Below are positions 17,268 to 26,387 of a stretch of DNA of 64,000 nucleotides, in pieces. The notes beneath the pieces were generated by a model that was given only the letters and a program-made list of their open reading frames with translations, had not been told where the DNA came from and did not search any database. Numbering within the stretch: the first letter of the stretch is position 1; each line of letters opens with the position of its first letter. Made by a program: the position numbers and the translations under genes. This DNA comes from Aquimonas sp044377145 (GTDB lineage Bacteria; Pseudomonadota; Gammaproteobacteria; Xanthomonadales; Xanthomonadaceae), in the NCBI RefSeq assembly GCF_044377145.1, contig NZ_JBILJQ010000002.1, forward strand, positions 124,001 to 188,000, written 5' to 3'.

Positions 17268-18287
17268 ATGCGCCTGATGCAAGTCTTCGCCCTGCTGCTG
17301 ATGCTGCAGGTTTCTCCGCTGACGCTGGCGCAGTCCGGCAGCGGCCGCTTCGTGGTCGGCCCCTCGACGGTAGAGTCCAGCGAGATGCGCGCCGAAGCGC
17401 GACGCATGCAGGCCACCGGCACCCTGCAGGCGGTGGCGGATGCGCTGAACTCGATCCTGATCCTGCCGCGCGAGGTCAGCCTGCGCTACGCCGAATGCGG
17501 CGAAGCCAACGCCTACTACGACAGCAGCAGCCACGAGATCCTGATGTGCCTGGAGCTGATGGCCGGCATGGCGGAAACCCTGGACGGCCAGTTCGAGGAA
17601 GAGTCAACCGAGCAGGACGCACTTGGCGGCGCCTACATCGCGGTGGTGCTGCACGAGGTCGGCCATGCGCTGGTGCATGTGCTGGAGATTCCGATCACCG
17701 GCCGCGAGGAAGACGCCGTGGACCAGCTGTCGGCCTGGATGCTGATCAAGGCCGGTGACGCCGAAGCCGTGCTCGGCGCGGCGGCGTCGTACTACACCGA
17801 GCTGGAAGATCTGGAACATGCCGACTACGCCGGCCTGCATTCACTCGACGCGCAGCGCTATTTCAATCTGGTGTGCTGGGCCTACGGCAGCGACCCGGAC
17901 AACAGCCAGGAGCTGATCGACAGCTGGGAGCTGCCGGAGGACCGCGCCGAGGGCTGTGCCGAGGAGTACGACCTGCTCGATCGAAGCTGGACGCGTCTGC
18001 TCGGCGCCCATCTGCGCAGCGAGGACGTGTCGGCGCTGGCGATCCCACGCGCCACCGCTGGGCCGGACGGTGGTCGTGGAGAAGTGGTGTTCGAGCCCGA
18101 TTCATTCGACAGCGCACCGACGGACGAGGACTCACCGCGGGTGGTCGGCCGCGGCGCGGTCAACAGCGTCGACGCCGAGTTCACCGACACGCCATATGAG
18201 CCTGCGGACGAAGTCGAAGGGGAGTCGGGCACGGTCGGTCGAATCGAGAAGGTCGAGAAGCTGCAGAAGATCGAGCGCTTGGACTGA
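17268..18287 (+). CDS. secreted DUF4344 putative metallopeptidase
   Basis: 339 aa from the ATG at 17268, chosen because a signal peptide (VFALLLMLQVSPLTLA before Gln) starts there; the first in-frame start is 8 codons earlier. A zinc-protease motif HEVGH is at 129-133, followed by AxQLSAWMLI-type downstream sequence (EEDAVDQLSAWML). The cysteine-containing stretch LVCWAYGSDP is typical of the DUF4344 family. The C-terminal 60 residues are acidic and low-complexity. It is probably periplasmic or secreted. The substrate is not predictable. Confidence 0.85.
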   Translation: MRLMQVFALLLMLQVSPLTLAQSGSGRFVVGPSTVESSEMRAEARRMQATGTLQAVADALNSILILPREVSLRYAECGEANAYYDSSSHEILMCLELMAGMAETLDGQFEEESTEQDALGGAYIAVVLHEVGHALVHVLEIPITGREEDAVDQLSAWMLIKAGDAEAVLGAAASYYTELEDLEHADYAGLHSLDAQRYFNLVCWAYGSDPDNSQELIDSWELPEDRAEGCAEEYDLLDRSWTRLLGAHLRSEDVSALAIPRATAGPDGGRGEVVFEPDSFDSAPTDEDSPRVVGRGAVNSVDAEFTDTPYEPADEVEGESGTVGRIEKVEKLQKIERLD

Positions 18288-18331
18288 GAGCGGATGGCAG
18301 ATGACTCCAGCCTGCTGCGTCCGCCGCTGTT

Positions 18332-18564
18332 GGGACGCGCCTTTGGCTTGTCCCAACCCACAGAGCCGATGCGCTTTGGAGAGCCGATTCGCTTGGTAGG
18401 TTGGGCCAAGCGCAGCGCGGCCCAAGGTCGCGCGGCCGAATCTCGACGCGACCTGCGACCCCGCGCTGCTGGGACGCGCCTTTGGCTTGTCCCAACCCAC
18501 AGAGCCGATGCGCTTTGGAGAGCCGATTCGCTTGGTAGGTTGGGCCAAGCGCAGCGCGGCCCAA
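18332..18564. repeat. two 94-bp direct repeats made of nested hairpins
   Basis: Positions 18332-18425 and 18471-18564 match at nearly every base, 139 nt apart. Each copy has nested inverted repeats: GGGAC/GTCCC near the start, CCCAACC/GGTTGGG across the middle, and TTGGGCC/GGCCCAA at the end. This resembles the dispersed GTAGGTTGGG-type intergenic repeats seen in many proteobacteria. The copies lie between the DUF4344 gene and the convergent ankyrin gene and may act as a bidirectional terminator. A frame runs through both copies but shows no coding character. Confidence 0.85.
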
Positions 18565-18618
18565 CGTGAGGCGATCGGGTTTTTCACAGACTTCGAGGCA
18601 GCGCTCGATCCTGCCGGC

Positions 18619-21600
18619 TCAGTCGACCCGCGAGCGCAGAAAGCGCGCCATCGACGGTGCTGGGCGCGGGCCTTCGAGTTCGCTGGCGATGTCGATGTAA
18701 CCGCGGGTCAGCGCCACCTCGCGCGGGCTGCGCGCCAGGCTGTCGCGTCGCTGCGGATCCGCCCCCGCACTCAGCAGCCGCTGCACCGCCGGCAGCAGGC
18801 CGTGTTGGGCGGCCCAGTGCAGGGCGGAGAAACCGCGCTGGTCCTGGTTGTCGAGCGCGGCACCGATCTCCAGCAGGCGTTCGAGCTGGGGCATCAGGGC
18901 GTCGATCTGCAGTGGCGTGCCTGTCGCTTCGGCCGCGCCCAGAAGCAGCAGAAGTGGGGTCTCGCCCATGCCATTGGCCTGCGACAGCTCGGCCGCTGAC
19001 GGGCTCAGCGCCGACCACAGGGCCATCGCCCGGGCCGGCTCGCTGGCGCGAAAACCGTAACGGGCAGCGTGATGCAGGACTGTATTTCCATCGGCATCGA
19101 CACCGCCGCGCTCGGCCGCCGTGCCGAGCAGCAGGCGCACCGCATCGACCTTGCCCAACGCCGCCGCCAGCATCAGTGGGCGCAGCGCCCCCGGCAGGCT
19201 TTGTTCCACATGTGCGCCGCCGGCCACCAGCAGTTCGACCACCTGGGCATGCCCCTGGCTGATCGCGGCAGTCAGCGCGGTCATGCCGCTGTCGGCGGCG
19301 ACCGCCGGGTCCAAGCCGGCTTTCAGCAGCACCGCCACCACCTCGACATGGCCGGCGCCGGCCGCGCGCAGCAGGGCGCTGCAACCGCGCGCGTCGCGGG
19401 CACGCCGGCCGAGGCCCAGCTCAAGCAGGCAATCCGCCGCCACCGCATCGCCGGCGACGCTGGCGGCGATCAGATCGCTATCGCGCAGCGCCCGGCCCGG
19501 GTGCGGCCAGCGCGCCCAATCCAGCCAGCGCAGCAGGGCGCTGTCGCCGAGACTGAGCGCGCCGCCGAGCGCGGTCTGGCCGTCCGGGCTGCGCCGATCC
19601 GGGCGCGCACCGGCGCGGACCAGGCGGCGCAGCGCGGCGAGATCGGCGCGTTCGGTGGCGATCTGCAGTGCACCCAGGCCGGCGCCGCTGGCTGAATTGG
19701 GGTCGGCGCCGAGTTCCAGCAGGCGCGTGATCAGCCGCGGCCAGCCCAACTGCAGAGCCAGCAGCAGCGGCGAATCGCCCGCATGGTGGCCGAAGGCGTC
19801 GGCGCCGGATTCAAGCAGGCGCAGCGCACGAAGCTCATCCGGCCCGGCTGGCAGACGCGAGTCCAGGCAGGCTTGCAGATAGCGCGCCAGCGAGCCGCCA
19901 CCGACCATCGGCGTGCCCAGGTCGAGCAGGGCTTCCAGCGCCTGCGGCGCGATCGCGGCACGCTCCACCGCGCTGCTGAGCAGGGCTTCGCGGCTGTGCT
20001 CGCCGCTCGCCGGCAGGGCCGCGGCCAGGCGTGACAGCGCGGCGCGCGGCTGGCTGGCGGCGAGTTCGTCGAACAGCTCGTGCAGCAGGCCGGGCGAAGG
20101 CTGCAGCGCGCGCAGCAGCGCCGGCAGCAGGTCCGCGCGCCCGCGCCGCAACGCCCGCTGCAGACGCTCGCGCGCGCAGGTTTCGGCGGTCGCCGCCGGG
20201 TTGTCTTCAGCCGAACCCGCGGCCTCGGCCGAGTGTGGGCTGTCGTCGACCGCCGCCGGCAGCGGGTGGTCGGGGTCGATCCGCGCCACCAGGTCCCAGC
20301 GCTGTGCCAAGCGCGCCTGTTCCAGCGGGGTCTGGCCGCTGGCGCAGCGCAGCTCGACGCTGGCGCCGAGCTGCAGCAGGCGGGTGACGGTGTCGGCATC
20401 GGCCTTGGCCGAACCGCAGGCGATGCTGAGCGCGCTGCGGCCGTGCGCGTCGGTGGCGTCGACCTGCGGCGACTTGCGGCGCAACGCATCGATGGCGCCG
20501 ATCGCGCCAGCGCGGGCGGCCTCCATCAGCGCGGTCACGCCCTGCTGGTCGGCGCGGTTGACGTCGGCACCGGACTTGACCAGCGCGGTCACGATCGCCG
20601 CATTGCCGGCCAGGCAAGCGTCCATCAGCGCGCTGCGGCCGAGTCGCCCGCTCGCATCGACCTTGGCCTTGTGGCGCAGCAGCAGCTCGACCCCGACCGG
20701 GTCATCGTCGCCGGCCGCGGCGGCCAGCAGGGCCGGCTGACCGCCTTCGGGCTCGCAGCGGGCGCCGCGTTCGAGCAGGAACCGCGCCAGCCGCCAGCTG
20801 CCCGCAGCGCAGGCTTCGGCCAAAGGGCTGCGGCCGCTGCGGTCCAGCGCGTTGATTTCGGCGCCGGCATCGAGCAGCTGCGCGGCCACTTCGGGGTCGG
20901 CGCTGCGCGCCGCGTAGTGCAGCGGACAGCGGCCGTCGGCATCGACACAGCGTGGGTCGGCGCCATTCGCCAGCAGCATCGCGACCGCATCCGGCCGGCC
21001 GTGGTAGCTGTCGCGGGTGGCGGCTAGCAGGGGGGTCAGCCCGGCGCGGACCTGATTCAGATCGGCGCCACGCAGAATCAGCGCGCGCAGCAGGCGCAGA
21101 TCCGACAGCAGGGTGGCCAGTACCGCCAGCCCGCGCTGATCGCGGCCGGGCGGGGGTTCGGGTTCGGCCGGCGCCGCCTCGAAGCCCTGCAGCAGGGCCA
21201 GGGCGCGTTCGCTGTCGCCACCCCGGGCCGCGGCGAACAGTGCATCGATCGGCGTGGCCTGAATCAATCCGGCAAGTTCAGCGAGTTCGGCCGGCAGCTC
21301 CGAGGGCAGCACCAACGTCTCGGCCAGCGCACTGCTGCTGGCGCCGGGTTCACTGAACCGCGGTGTCGATGCCTGGGCGGCCTCGACAGCGGTCGTCTGC
21401 ACCAGCCTGGCCAGCCCCAGCGCGGCCAAGGGTGCAATCAGCAGCAGATGCAGCGCGAGCGCCCATGTCCAAGGGCCGGCCTGCCCCACATCGATGGCAT
21501 CCAGCGCCAGCAGGGGCGGCAGCAGCAGCACCAGCACCAGCAGCCCGCCGGCACTGCCTTGGCCCAGGCTGACCTGGCTGCGATTGAACAGGCGCTGGCT

Positions 21601-22071
21601 GTGCAGACGCGCGCGCGCCAGATGCTGGCCGAGGCTGCGCCGGGTCGGCGGCTCGGGCACGAACAGCAGCACCGGGTCGGTGAACACCCGACTGGCCAGC
21701 AGCCCGGCCACCGCCACGCCGCCACAGAACAGCAGCACCGGACCCAGAGCGCCTGACGCGCGCAGCGCAGCGAACGGCCACTGCAGCAGGGGCAGCCCGA
21801 TGACCAAGGCGATCAGCAGCAGCAGGCCGGCGCCGATCAGGCCACGCAGCAGGGCCGACCCGGTTCTCGGCACCCGCAGCTGGGCGCTGGCCAAGACCGC
21901 ACCGGCCAACTGCAGACCGAGCCCAGCGGCCAGCAGCGGCAGCGCCGCGGCCGTCGGCAGCTCGAAGGTCGGCCCCAGCGCGAACGCAGCGATCAGCAGC
22001 GGAGTCGACAGCAGCACCGCCAGCGGCAGCGCCGGCGGTCGCGCGGCGCCGGCAGCGATATCACCGGCCAT
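18619..22071 (-). CDS. large membrane-anchored ankyrin-repeat protein
   Basis: 1150 aa. Residues 1-240 contain about six hydrophobic segments. The rest is a long ankyrin array (roughly 20 units of about 33 residues) with the consensus GxTPLLAA, LLxxGADP and GRSALMDACLAG. A linker of about 70 residues near position 600 breaks the array. Ankyrin repeats bind other proteins; no enzyme domain is visible. The start (22071) overlaps the end of ycgL by 11 nt, so the two are translationally coupled. The membrane part suggests it is an inner-membrane scaffold. Partner unknown. Confidence 0.9.
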   Translation of the reverse strand: MAGDIAAGAARPPALPLAVLLSTPLLIAAFALGPTFELPTAAALPLLAAGLGLQLAGAVLASAQLRVPRTGSALLRGLIGAGLLLLIALVIGLPLLQWPFAALRASGALGPVLLFCGGVAVAGLLASRVFTDPVLLFVPEPPTRRSLGQHLARARLHSQRLFNRSQVSLGQGSAGGLLVLVLLLPPLLALDAIDVGQAGPWTWALALHLLLIAPLAALGLARLVQTTAVEAAQASTPRFSEPGASSSALAETLVLPSELPAELAELAGLIQATPIDALFAAARGGDSERALALLQGFEAAPAEPEPPPGRDQRGLAVLATLLSDLRLLRALILRGADLNQVRAGLTPLLAATRDSYHGRPDAVAMLLANGADPRCVDADGRCPLHYAARSADPEVAAQLLDAGAEINALDRSGRSPLAEACAAGSWRLARFLLERGARCEPEGGQPALLAAAAGDDDPVGVELLLRHKAKVDASGRLGRSALMDACLAGNAAIVTALVKSGADVNRADQQGVTALMEAARAGAIGAIDALRRKSPQVDATDAHGRSALSIACGSAKADADTVTRLLQLGASVELRCASGQTPLEQARLAQRWDLVARIDPDHPLPAAVDDSPHSAEAAGSAEDNPAATAETCARERLQRALRRGRADLLPALLRALQPSPGLLHELFDELAASQPRAALSRLAAALPASGEHSREALLSSAVERAAIAPQALEALLDLGTPMVGGGSLARYLQACLDSRLPAGPDELRALRLLESGADAFGHHAGDSPLLLALQLGWPRLITRLLELGADPNSASGAGLGALQIATERADLAALRRLVRAGARPDRRSPDGQTALGGALSLGDSALLRWLDWARWPHPGRALRDSDLIAASVAGDAVAADCLLELGLGRRARDARGCSALLRAAGAGHVEVVAVLLKAGLDPAVAADSGMTALTAAISQGHAQVVELLVAGGAHVEQSLPGALRPLMLAAALGKVDAVRLLLGTAAERGGVDADGNTVLHHAARYGFRASEPARAMALWSALSPSAAELSQANGMGETPLLLLLGAAEATGTPLQIDALMPQLERLLEIGAALDNQDQRGFSALHWAAQHGLLPAVQRLLSAGADPQRRDSLARSPREVALTRGYIDIASELEGPRPAPSMARFLRSRVD

Positions 22072-22330
22072 GCGCAGGCATGCTGTCCGGCAGGTCGATC
22101 AGGCGCGGCGGCAGCTGCACGTGGAAGCCGTTCTCGGCCAGATTGGCGCGCACCACCGCAGCATCCTCACGGGCCAGGGTGCGGCCCGGCGTCAGTTCGA
22201 CGCTGAGCGCGAAAGTGAACGGCGCCAGGCTCGCGCGCAGCGATTCCGGCAGCAGCTCGAAGCCGCCCTCGTCGCGCAGGTAGACGTAGGCATCGGGGCG
22301 CTTCTCGCTGCGGTAAACGTAGCAACGCAT
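22061..22330 (-). CDS. ycgL: YcgL domain protein
   Basis: 89 aa. It begins MRCYVYRSEKRPDAYVYL, the conserved N-terminus of the YcgL family, and continues with LPESLRASL and NGFHVQLPP, also typical. It is a small soluble protein of unknown biochemical role that is widely conserved in gammaproteobacteria. It is the first gene of a pair with the ankyrin protein, with which it overlaps by 11 nt. Confidence 0.92.
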   Translation of the reverse strand: MRCYVYRSEKRPDAYVYLRDEGGFELLPESLRASLAPFTFALSVELTPGRTLAREDAAVVRANLAENGFHVQLPPRLIDLPDSMPAHGR

Positions 22331-22420
22331 GCAGATGTGCAGCCATGTCGGGGGATGGCCGCAAGAATACCGCGTGTGACGGAGTTGGGAGTTTGGCTGG
22401 CGGGCGGGGATTCGAGAATC

Positions 22421-22484
22421 GGGATTCGGGATTGGAGCGCGGCGAGCTCGATGCTTGTCGCCAGTGCTCTGAATCCCGAATCCC
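22421..22484. repeat. inverted repeat GGGATTCGGGATT / AATCCCGAATCCC
   Basis: The arms 22421-22433 and 22472-22484 are exact complements with 38 nt between. The repeat lies between the tricorn-like gene and ycgL and may end the tricorn transcript. Similar GGGAATC tracts occur at about 1303-1322, which suggests a dispersed family in this genome. Confidence 0.75.
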
Positions 22485-22495
22485 TCCGGCCTGCC

Positions 22496-25400
22496 CTACA
22501 GCCGCGGGAACCCGCTCGGTGCTGGCGGCGCCACCGGCTGCTGCGGTGGCTTGGCCTGCAGCGCCTGCAGCAGCTCGGCGACCGCGCGTTCCAGGCTGGG
22601 GTCGCGGCCGGCGGCGATCAGCTCCGGGCGGTCGATGACCTGGATGTCCGGCGCCACGCCTTCGTCCTCCACCGCCCATTGGCCGTTGGTGTCCATGAAG
22701 CGGAAGGTCGCGGCCAGAATGGCACCGCCGTCGGCCAGACGCGGGTTGCCGCTGATGCCGATCAAGCCGCCCCAGGTGCGGGTGCCGATGATCGGGCCCA
22801 GGCCCATCTTGCGGAAGTAGTAGGGCAGCGCGTCGCCGCCCGAGCTCGACAGCCCGTTGGTCAGCATCGCTTTCGGCCCGGCATGGTGCAGGAACGGGGT
22901 CGGGTTGGGCTCCAGCCCGCGGCGCTTCCAGTAGTTCAGCGGCTGACGCATCAGCAGCTCGATCATGCGGTCCGGAATGAAGCCACCGCCGTTGTAGCGA
23001 TCGTCCAGAATCAGCGCATCCATGTGGCCGTAGGCCAGCATGCCGCGGTTGAGCTCGCGGTTGCCCTCCACCGCGGTGTTGGGCAGATGGATATAGCCGA
23101 CCCGGCCGTCCGACAGCTCGGCGGCCAGACGTCGGCGGCCGTCGACCCAGGCCTTGTAGCGCAGGCCCTGCTCGCTGGTGATCGTCTGCACCCGCACTTC
23201 GCGCGCGCCGGCTTCTTCCGGGCGATTGTTCACCCGCAGGCTGACCGTGCGCTCGCCCTTGCCTTCCAGCAGCTGATAGAAGTTGGCGACTTCGCGCGTG
23301 CTGACATTGTCGATGGCGAGGATGTAGTCGCCTTCGCTGACATTGGCATGCGCCTCGGTCAGCGGGCTGCGCAGGGCCGGGTTCCAGTTCTCGCCGGCGA
23401 ACACCTTGCCGACCTGGAAATAGCCGCTGTCGTGGCGGCTGAACTCCGCGCCCAGCAGGCCGCCGGCACGACGCTCGACCTGCGGCTCATCGCCGCGCTC
23501 CACATACACATGGCCGGCATTCACCTCGCCCGCCAACTCGGTCAGCAGGTAGTCGAGATCGGCGCGGCTGGCGACGTGCGGCAGGAGCGCCGCGTAACGA
23601 TCGCGGATCGCGAGCCAATCCTGGCCGTGCATGCCGGGGTCGTAGAACCAGTCGCGCAGGATTCGCCAGGCATCGGCGTACTGCTGCGCCCATTCGCGCT
23701 TCGGATCGACCCGCAGCTGCAGCCCATCGAGCTTGAGCACGCCGGCATCGAAATCGACCTCGGGCTTGGCCTCGGTGATCGCAAAGCGCTCACTGCGGCG
23801 CAGCAACAGATGGCCGCCGCCGCCGGCGAGGCGGTAGCCGGTAATCTGGTTCGCGACCGTTTTCGGCTGCTCGTCATCGAGGCCCAGGTAGCGCAGTTCA
23901 CCCGGGCCCTGGCCGTTGTTGGCAACGAAGAACACGCCCTTGGCGTTGGCCGACAGGCCTTGATAGTTGCCGGCCGGCGCCTTCAGCGCGACCACCCGCT
24001 GGTTGAAGCCGGGCACATCGATGCGCAGGCGCTTGGGCGCCGTCGCTGCGGCGGCGGGCTTGGCTTCGGCGGCGGCCGTGACGCTGACCTCGTCACTCTT
24101 CGGCGCATACAGCACCGGGCCATCGGCGGCCAGCGGCGCCGCATAGATGCGGGTCGCGTTCTGATACAGGTAGTTGAACTCGAAGGCCGAAAAACCGAGG
24201 TTGAAATCGCGGTTCGACAGGAAGTACAGATAGCGCCCCTCGGGGTCGAAGGTCGGCGCGAACTCGCTGGTTTCGTCCGGCGTGAGCTGCTGGGTCGCGG
24301 CGCTGTCGACGCTGTACAGCCAGATCGAGCCATTGCGGCTGCCGCCGGTTTTCACATAGGCCACGAAGCGGCTGTCCGGCGACCAGCTGTACTGGGTGAT
24401 GTCCTCCTGCACCGAGTTGTCGAGCTCGGCGGTGACGCCGCTCTCGGCATTCACCAGCCGCAGCCGCTGGCGCTTGTCGGCGTACACGAAGTGGCGGCTG
24501 TCCGGCGACCACAGCGGCTGGAACCGCCAGATATCGCCATCGGTGCTCACCCGCCGCGCCGCGCTGCTGCCGTCCTGCGCCTGCACGTACAGCTCGTACT
24601 CGCCCGATGCATCGGAAAGGTAGGCCACTGAACGGCCGTCCGGCGACCAGCTGACGCTGTGCTCGCGGGCGTCCGGCGTCCGCGACAGATTGCGCGTCTC
24701 GCCGTGCTTGGCCGGCACGCTGAAGACCTCGCCGCGGGCGCCGAACAGGGCGCGCTTGCCGTCGGGTGACAGGTCAAAGCTCTCGATGTTTTTTGAGGCA
24801 TCGACAAACCGCGGCAGGGTCTGCGGCAGATCGCCGCGCACGGTGATCGGAATCTGCCGGGTCTGCCCACTGGCGGGGATGAACTGCCACAGCGCGCCGC
24901 CATTCTCGAACACGATGCTGTCCGGGCCGGCGCTCGGCCAGAGCACGTCGAACCCGCTGAACTCGGTCAGCTGATGCGGCTCGCCACCAGTCACCGGCAT
25001 ACCGAACAGATTGAGCGTGTAGTTGCGGTCCGAAACGAAGTACACCTGGTCGCCCACCCACATCGGCTGATGGTCGGTGGCCGGGTGGTCGGTCAGCTGC
25101 TGTGAGGTGTTGTTGACCAGGTCGTAGGTCCACACGTCCTGCGCGCGGCCGCCGCGGTAGCGCTTCCAGCTGCGGAAATCGCGATCGATCGGCGTGTACA
25201 CGAACTGCGTTCCATCCGGGCTGAGCATGCCGCCGCCGGTTTCAGGGATCGCCAGCGGCTGCTCCATGCCGCCGTCGACCGGAACGAGATACGGGCGCCC
25301 GCTGCGCTCGTCGTAGGGCACGCGATTCATGCGCACCAGCACGTGCTGACCATCCGGGGTCCAGTCCAGCACCCGGTTGTCCGTACCGCCGCGCGGCGGC

Positions 25401-25747
25401 ATCGGGCCGACATCGTTGTACCAGGTCAGCTGCCGCGGCTCACCGCCGCCGGCCGGCATCACGTACACCTGGCGGGTGCCGTTGTACTCGGCCGCGAACG
25501 CGATCTGCGAGCCGTCCGGCGAGAACTTCGGGTACAGCTCCGAGCCCGCATGCGAAGTCATCCGCTGCGCCACGCCGCCGGCGGTCGAGGCGATGTAGAT
25601 GTCACCGGCATAGACGAAGGTCACCCGCTCGCCGTGGACATCCGGAAAGCGCAGCAGCTTGGTCTCCGCACTGGCCGAAGCCGCAGCGCCGAGACCGGCA
25701 ACAACAAGACTCGCGCGCAGCGCGCGGCTGAGAAGGCTGGGGGCCAT
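22496..25747 (-). CDS. tricorn-like S41 protease, exported
   Basis: 1083 aa with an N-terminal signal peptide (LVVAGLGAAASASA). Residues 35-560 hold WD40/PD40-type beta-propeller repeats (FSPDGSQIAF, SWSPDGRSVAYLS, WSPDSRFVAYV), as in tricorn. These are followed by a tricorn C1-like helical region, a PDZ domain (LGAEFS to EGDYILAIDN) and an S41 catalytic domain. That domain has DDRYNGGG and the nucleophile serine in TNGLSSSGGDALPY, with RTWGGLIG after it. Length matches tricorn (about 1070 aa). Unlike the cytosolic archaeal enzyme it carries a signal peptide, so it should act in the periplasm on peptides. It stands alone on the minus strand. Confidence 0.93.
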   Translation of the reverse strand: MAPSLLSRALRASLVVAGLGAAASASAETKLLRFPDVHGERVTFVYAGDIYIASTAGGVAQRMTSHAGSELYPKFSPDGSQIAFAAEYNGTRQVYVMPAGGGEPRQLTWYNDVGPMPPRGGTDNRVLDWTPDGQHVLVRMNRVPYDERSGRPYLVPVDGGMEQPLAIPETGGGMLSPDGTQFVYTPIDRDFRSWKRYRGGRAQDVWTYDLVNNTSQQLTDHPATDHQPMWVGDQVYFVSDRNYTLNLFGMPVTGGEPHQLTEFSGFDVLWPSAGPDSIVFENGGALWQFIPASGQTRQIPITVRGDLPQTLPRFVDASKNIESFDLSPDGKRALFGARGEVFSVPAKHGETRNLSRTPDAREHSVSWSPDGRSVAYLSDASGEYELYVQAQDGSSAARRVSTDGDIWRFQPLWSPDSRHFVYADKRQRLRLVNAESGVTAELDNSVQEDITQYSWSPDSRFVAYVKTGGSRNGSIWLYSVDSAATQQLTPDETSEFAPTFDPEGRYLYFLSNRDFNLGFSAFEFNYLYQNATRIYAAPLAADGPVLYAPKSDEVSVTAAAEAKPAAAATAPKRLRIDVPGFNQRVVALKAPAGNYQGLSANAKGVFFVANNGQGPGELRYLGLDDEQPKTVANQITGYRLAGGGGHLLLRRSERFAITEAKPEVDFDAGVLKLDGLQLRVDPKREWAQQYADAWRILRDWFYDPGMHGQDWLAIRDRYAALLPHVASRADLDYLLTELAGEVNAGHVYVERGDEPQVERRAGGLLGAEFSRHDSGYFQVGKVFAGENWNPALRSPLTEAHANVSEGDYILAIDNVSTREVANFYQLLEGKGERTVSLRVNNRPEEAGAREVRVQTITSEQGLRYKAWVDGRRRLAAELSDGRVGYIHLPNTAVEGNRELNRGMLAYGHMDALILDDRYNGGGFIPDRMIELLMRQPLNYWKRRGLEPNPTPFLHHAGPKAMLTNGLSSSGGDALPYYFRKMGLGPIIGTRTWGGLIGISGNPRLADGGAILAATFRFMDTNGQWAVEDEGVAPDIQVIDRPELIAAGRDPSLERAVAELLQALQAKPPQQPVAPPAPSGFPRL

Positions 25748-25861
25748 GGAACATCCTCACCGATGGGGTGCGGCGAGTATGGCGGTGGGTGGAGCGTGAA
25801 GAGCGGGCCGTTGGTTGGGGGCCTCGAATGAAGACATGGTGCAGAGTCGAAAGAAAGGTGC

Positions 25862-25892
25862 GTGACCCGGATGGATGTGCGATCCGGGCCAC
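25862..25892 (-). terminator. hairpin downstream of the 34-aa ORF
   Basis: The arms at 25862-25872 and 25882-25892 pair over 11 bp with one mismatch around a 9-nt loop. It begins 10 nt past the stop of the small gene on the minus strand. No T-run follows, so it may be a weak or factor-assisted terminator, or an RNA-stabilising hairpin. Confidence 0.45.
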
Positions 25893-25901
25893 GCCCTCGT
25901 T

Positions 25902-26006
25902 CTACAAGTAACCGACGACAAATCCCAGAGCGAGTACCAGCTTTGCAGCAGCTGATATCACCTGAGCGACATCGACAGTCACCTTCACCGCGATCTGCCT
26001 TTTCAT
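25902..26006 (-). CDS. 34-aa small hydrophobic protein, unrecognised
   Basis: The ORF starts at an ATG at 26006 preceded by GGAGG with 7 nt spacing, a near-ideal ribosome site, and ends at TAG 25904-25902. The peptide begins MKRQIAVKVTVDVAQVIS and continues with AAAKLVLALGFVVGYL: a basic amino end followed by a hydrophobic alpha-helix, as in small single-pass membrane proteins. A hairpin follows the stop. No family is recognised and no partner is adjacent. Whether it is translated is inference from the ribosome site and composition. Confidence 0.6.
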   Translation of the reverse strand: MKRQIAVKVTVDVAQVISAAAKLVLALGFVVGYL

Positions 26007-26387
26007 GGAATGCCTCCATGCAATTGCAGTCACAGCAGCGCTGCGCGACCACGTTCATTCCTTGGCCGTGCTTTGGAGAGTACTGCTCAGAAGCGGGCTT
26101 CCCCTCGCGCGAACTCGGGACCGGCGACTTCGCATTGACCTCCTGACGGAGCGCGTGCCCGCGCTCCGGGGAGGTGTCCCGAGCGGCGCCGGCCATTCGC
26201 GTGGCGGACGATTCGTGTTCAGGGCCTCCCGGAGTCGAGTGTATTCACAATCGATAATTTGCTGCACTACCGTTTGACGGAGGCGGAGTCTCCAAGTCCC
26301 GCGTGGTCGGCTTCTGCGGGCAGGAAGCCCGCGCTCTACCCGGGGCCCCTGGGCAGCGGCGGGAGGCGGTCGGTCCGCCCGAAGGGT

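Noticed and set aside
18332..18564. CRISPR-like array
   Set aside because: Only two copies of a 94-bp unit separated by a 45-nt gap, with no short regular spacers and no cas genes.
21494..24631. Long plus-strand frame across the ankyrin and tricorn-like genes
   Set aside because: It runs opposite two well-supported genes and its composition is typical of a shadow frame, with no domain match.
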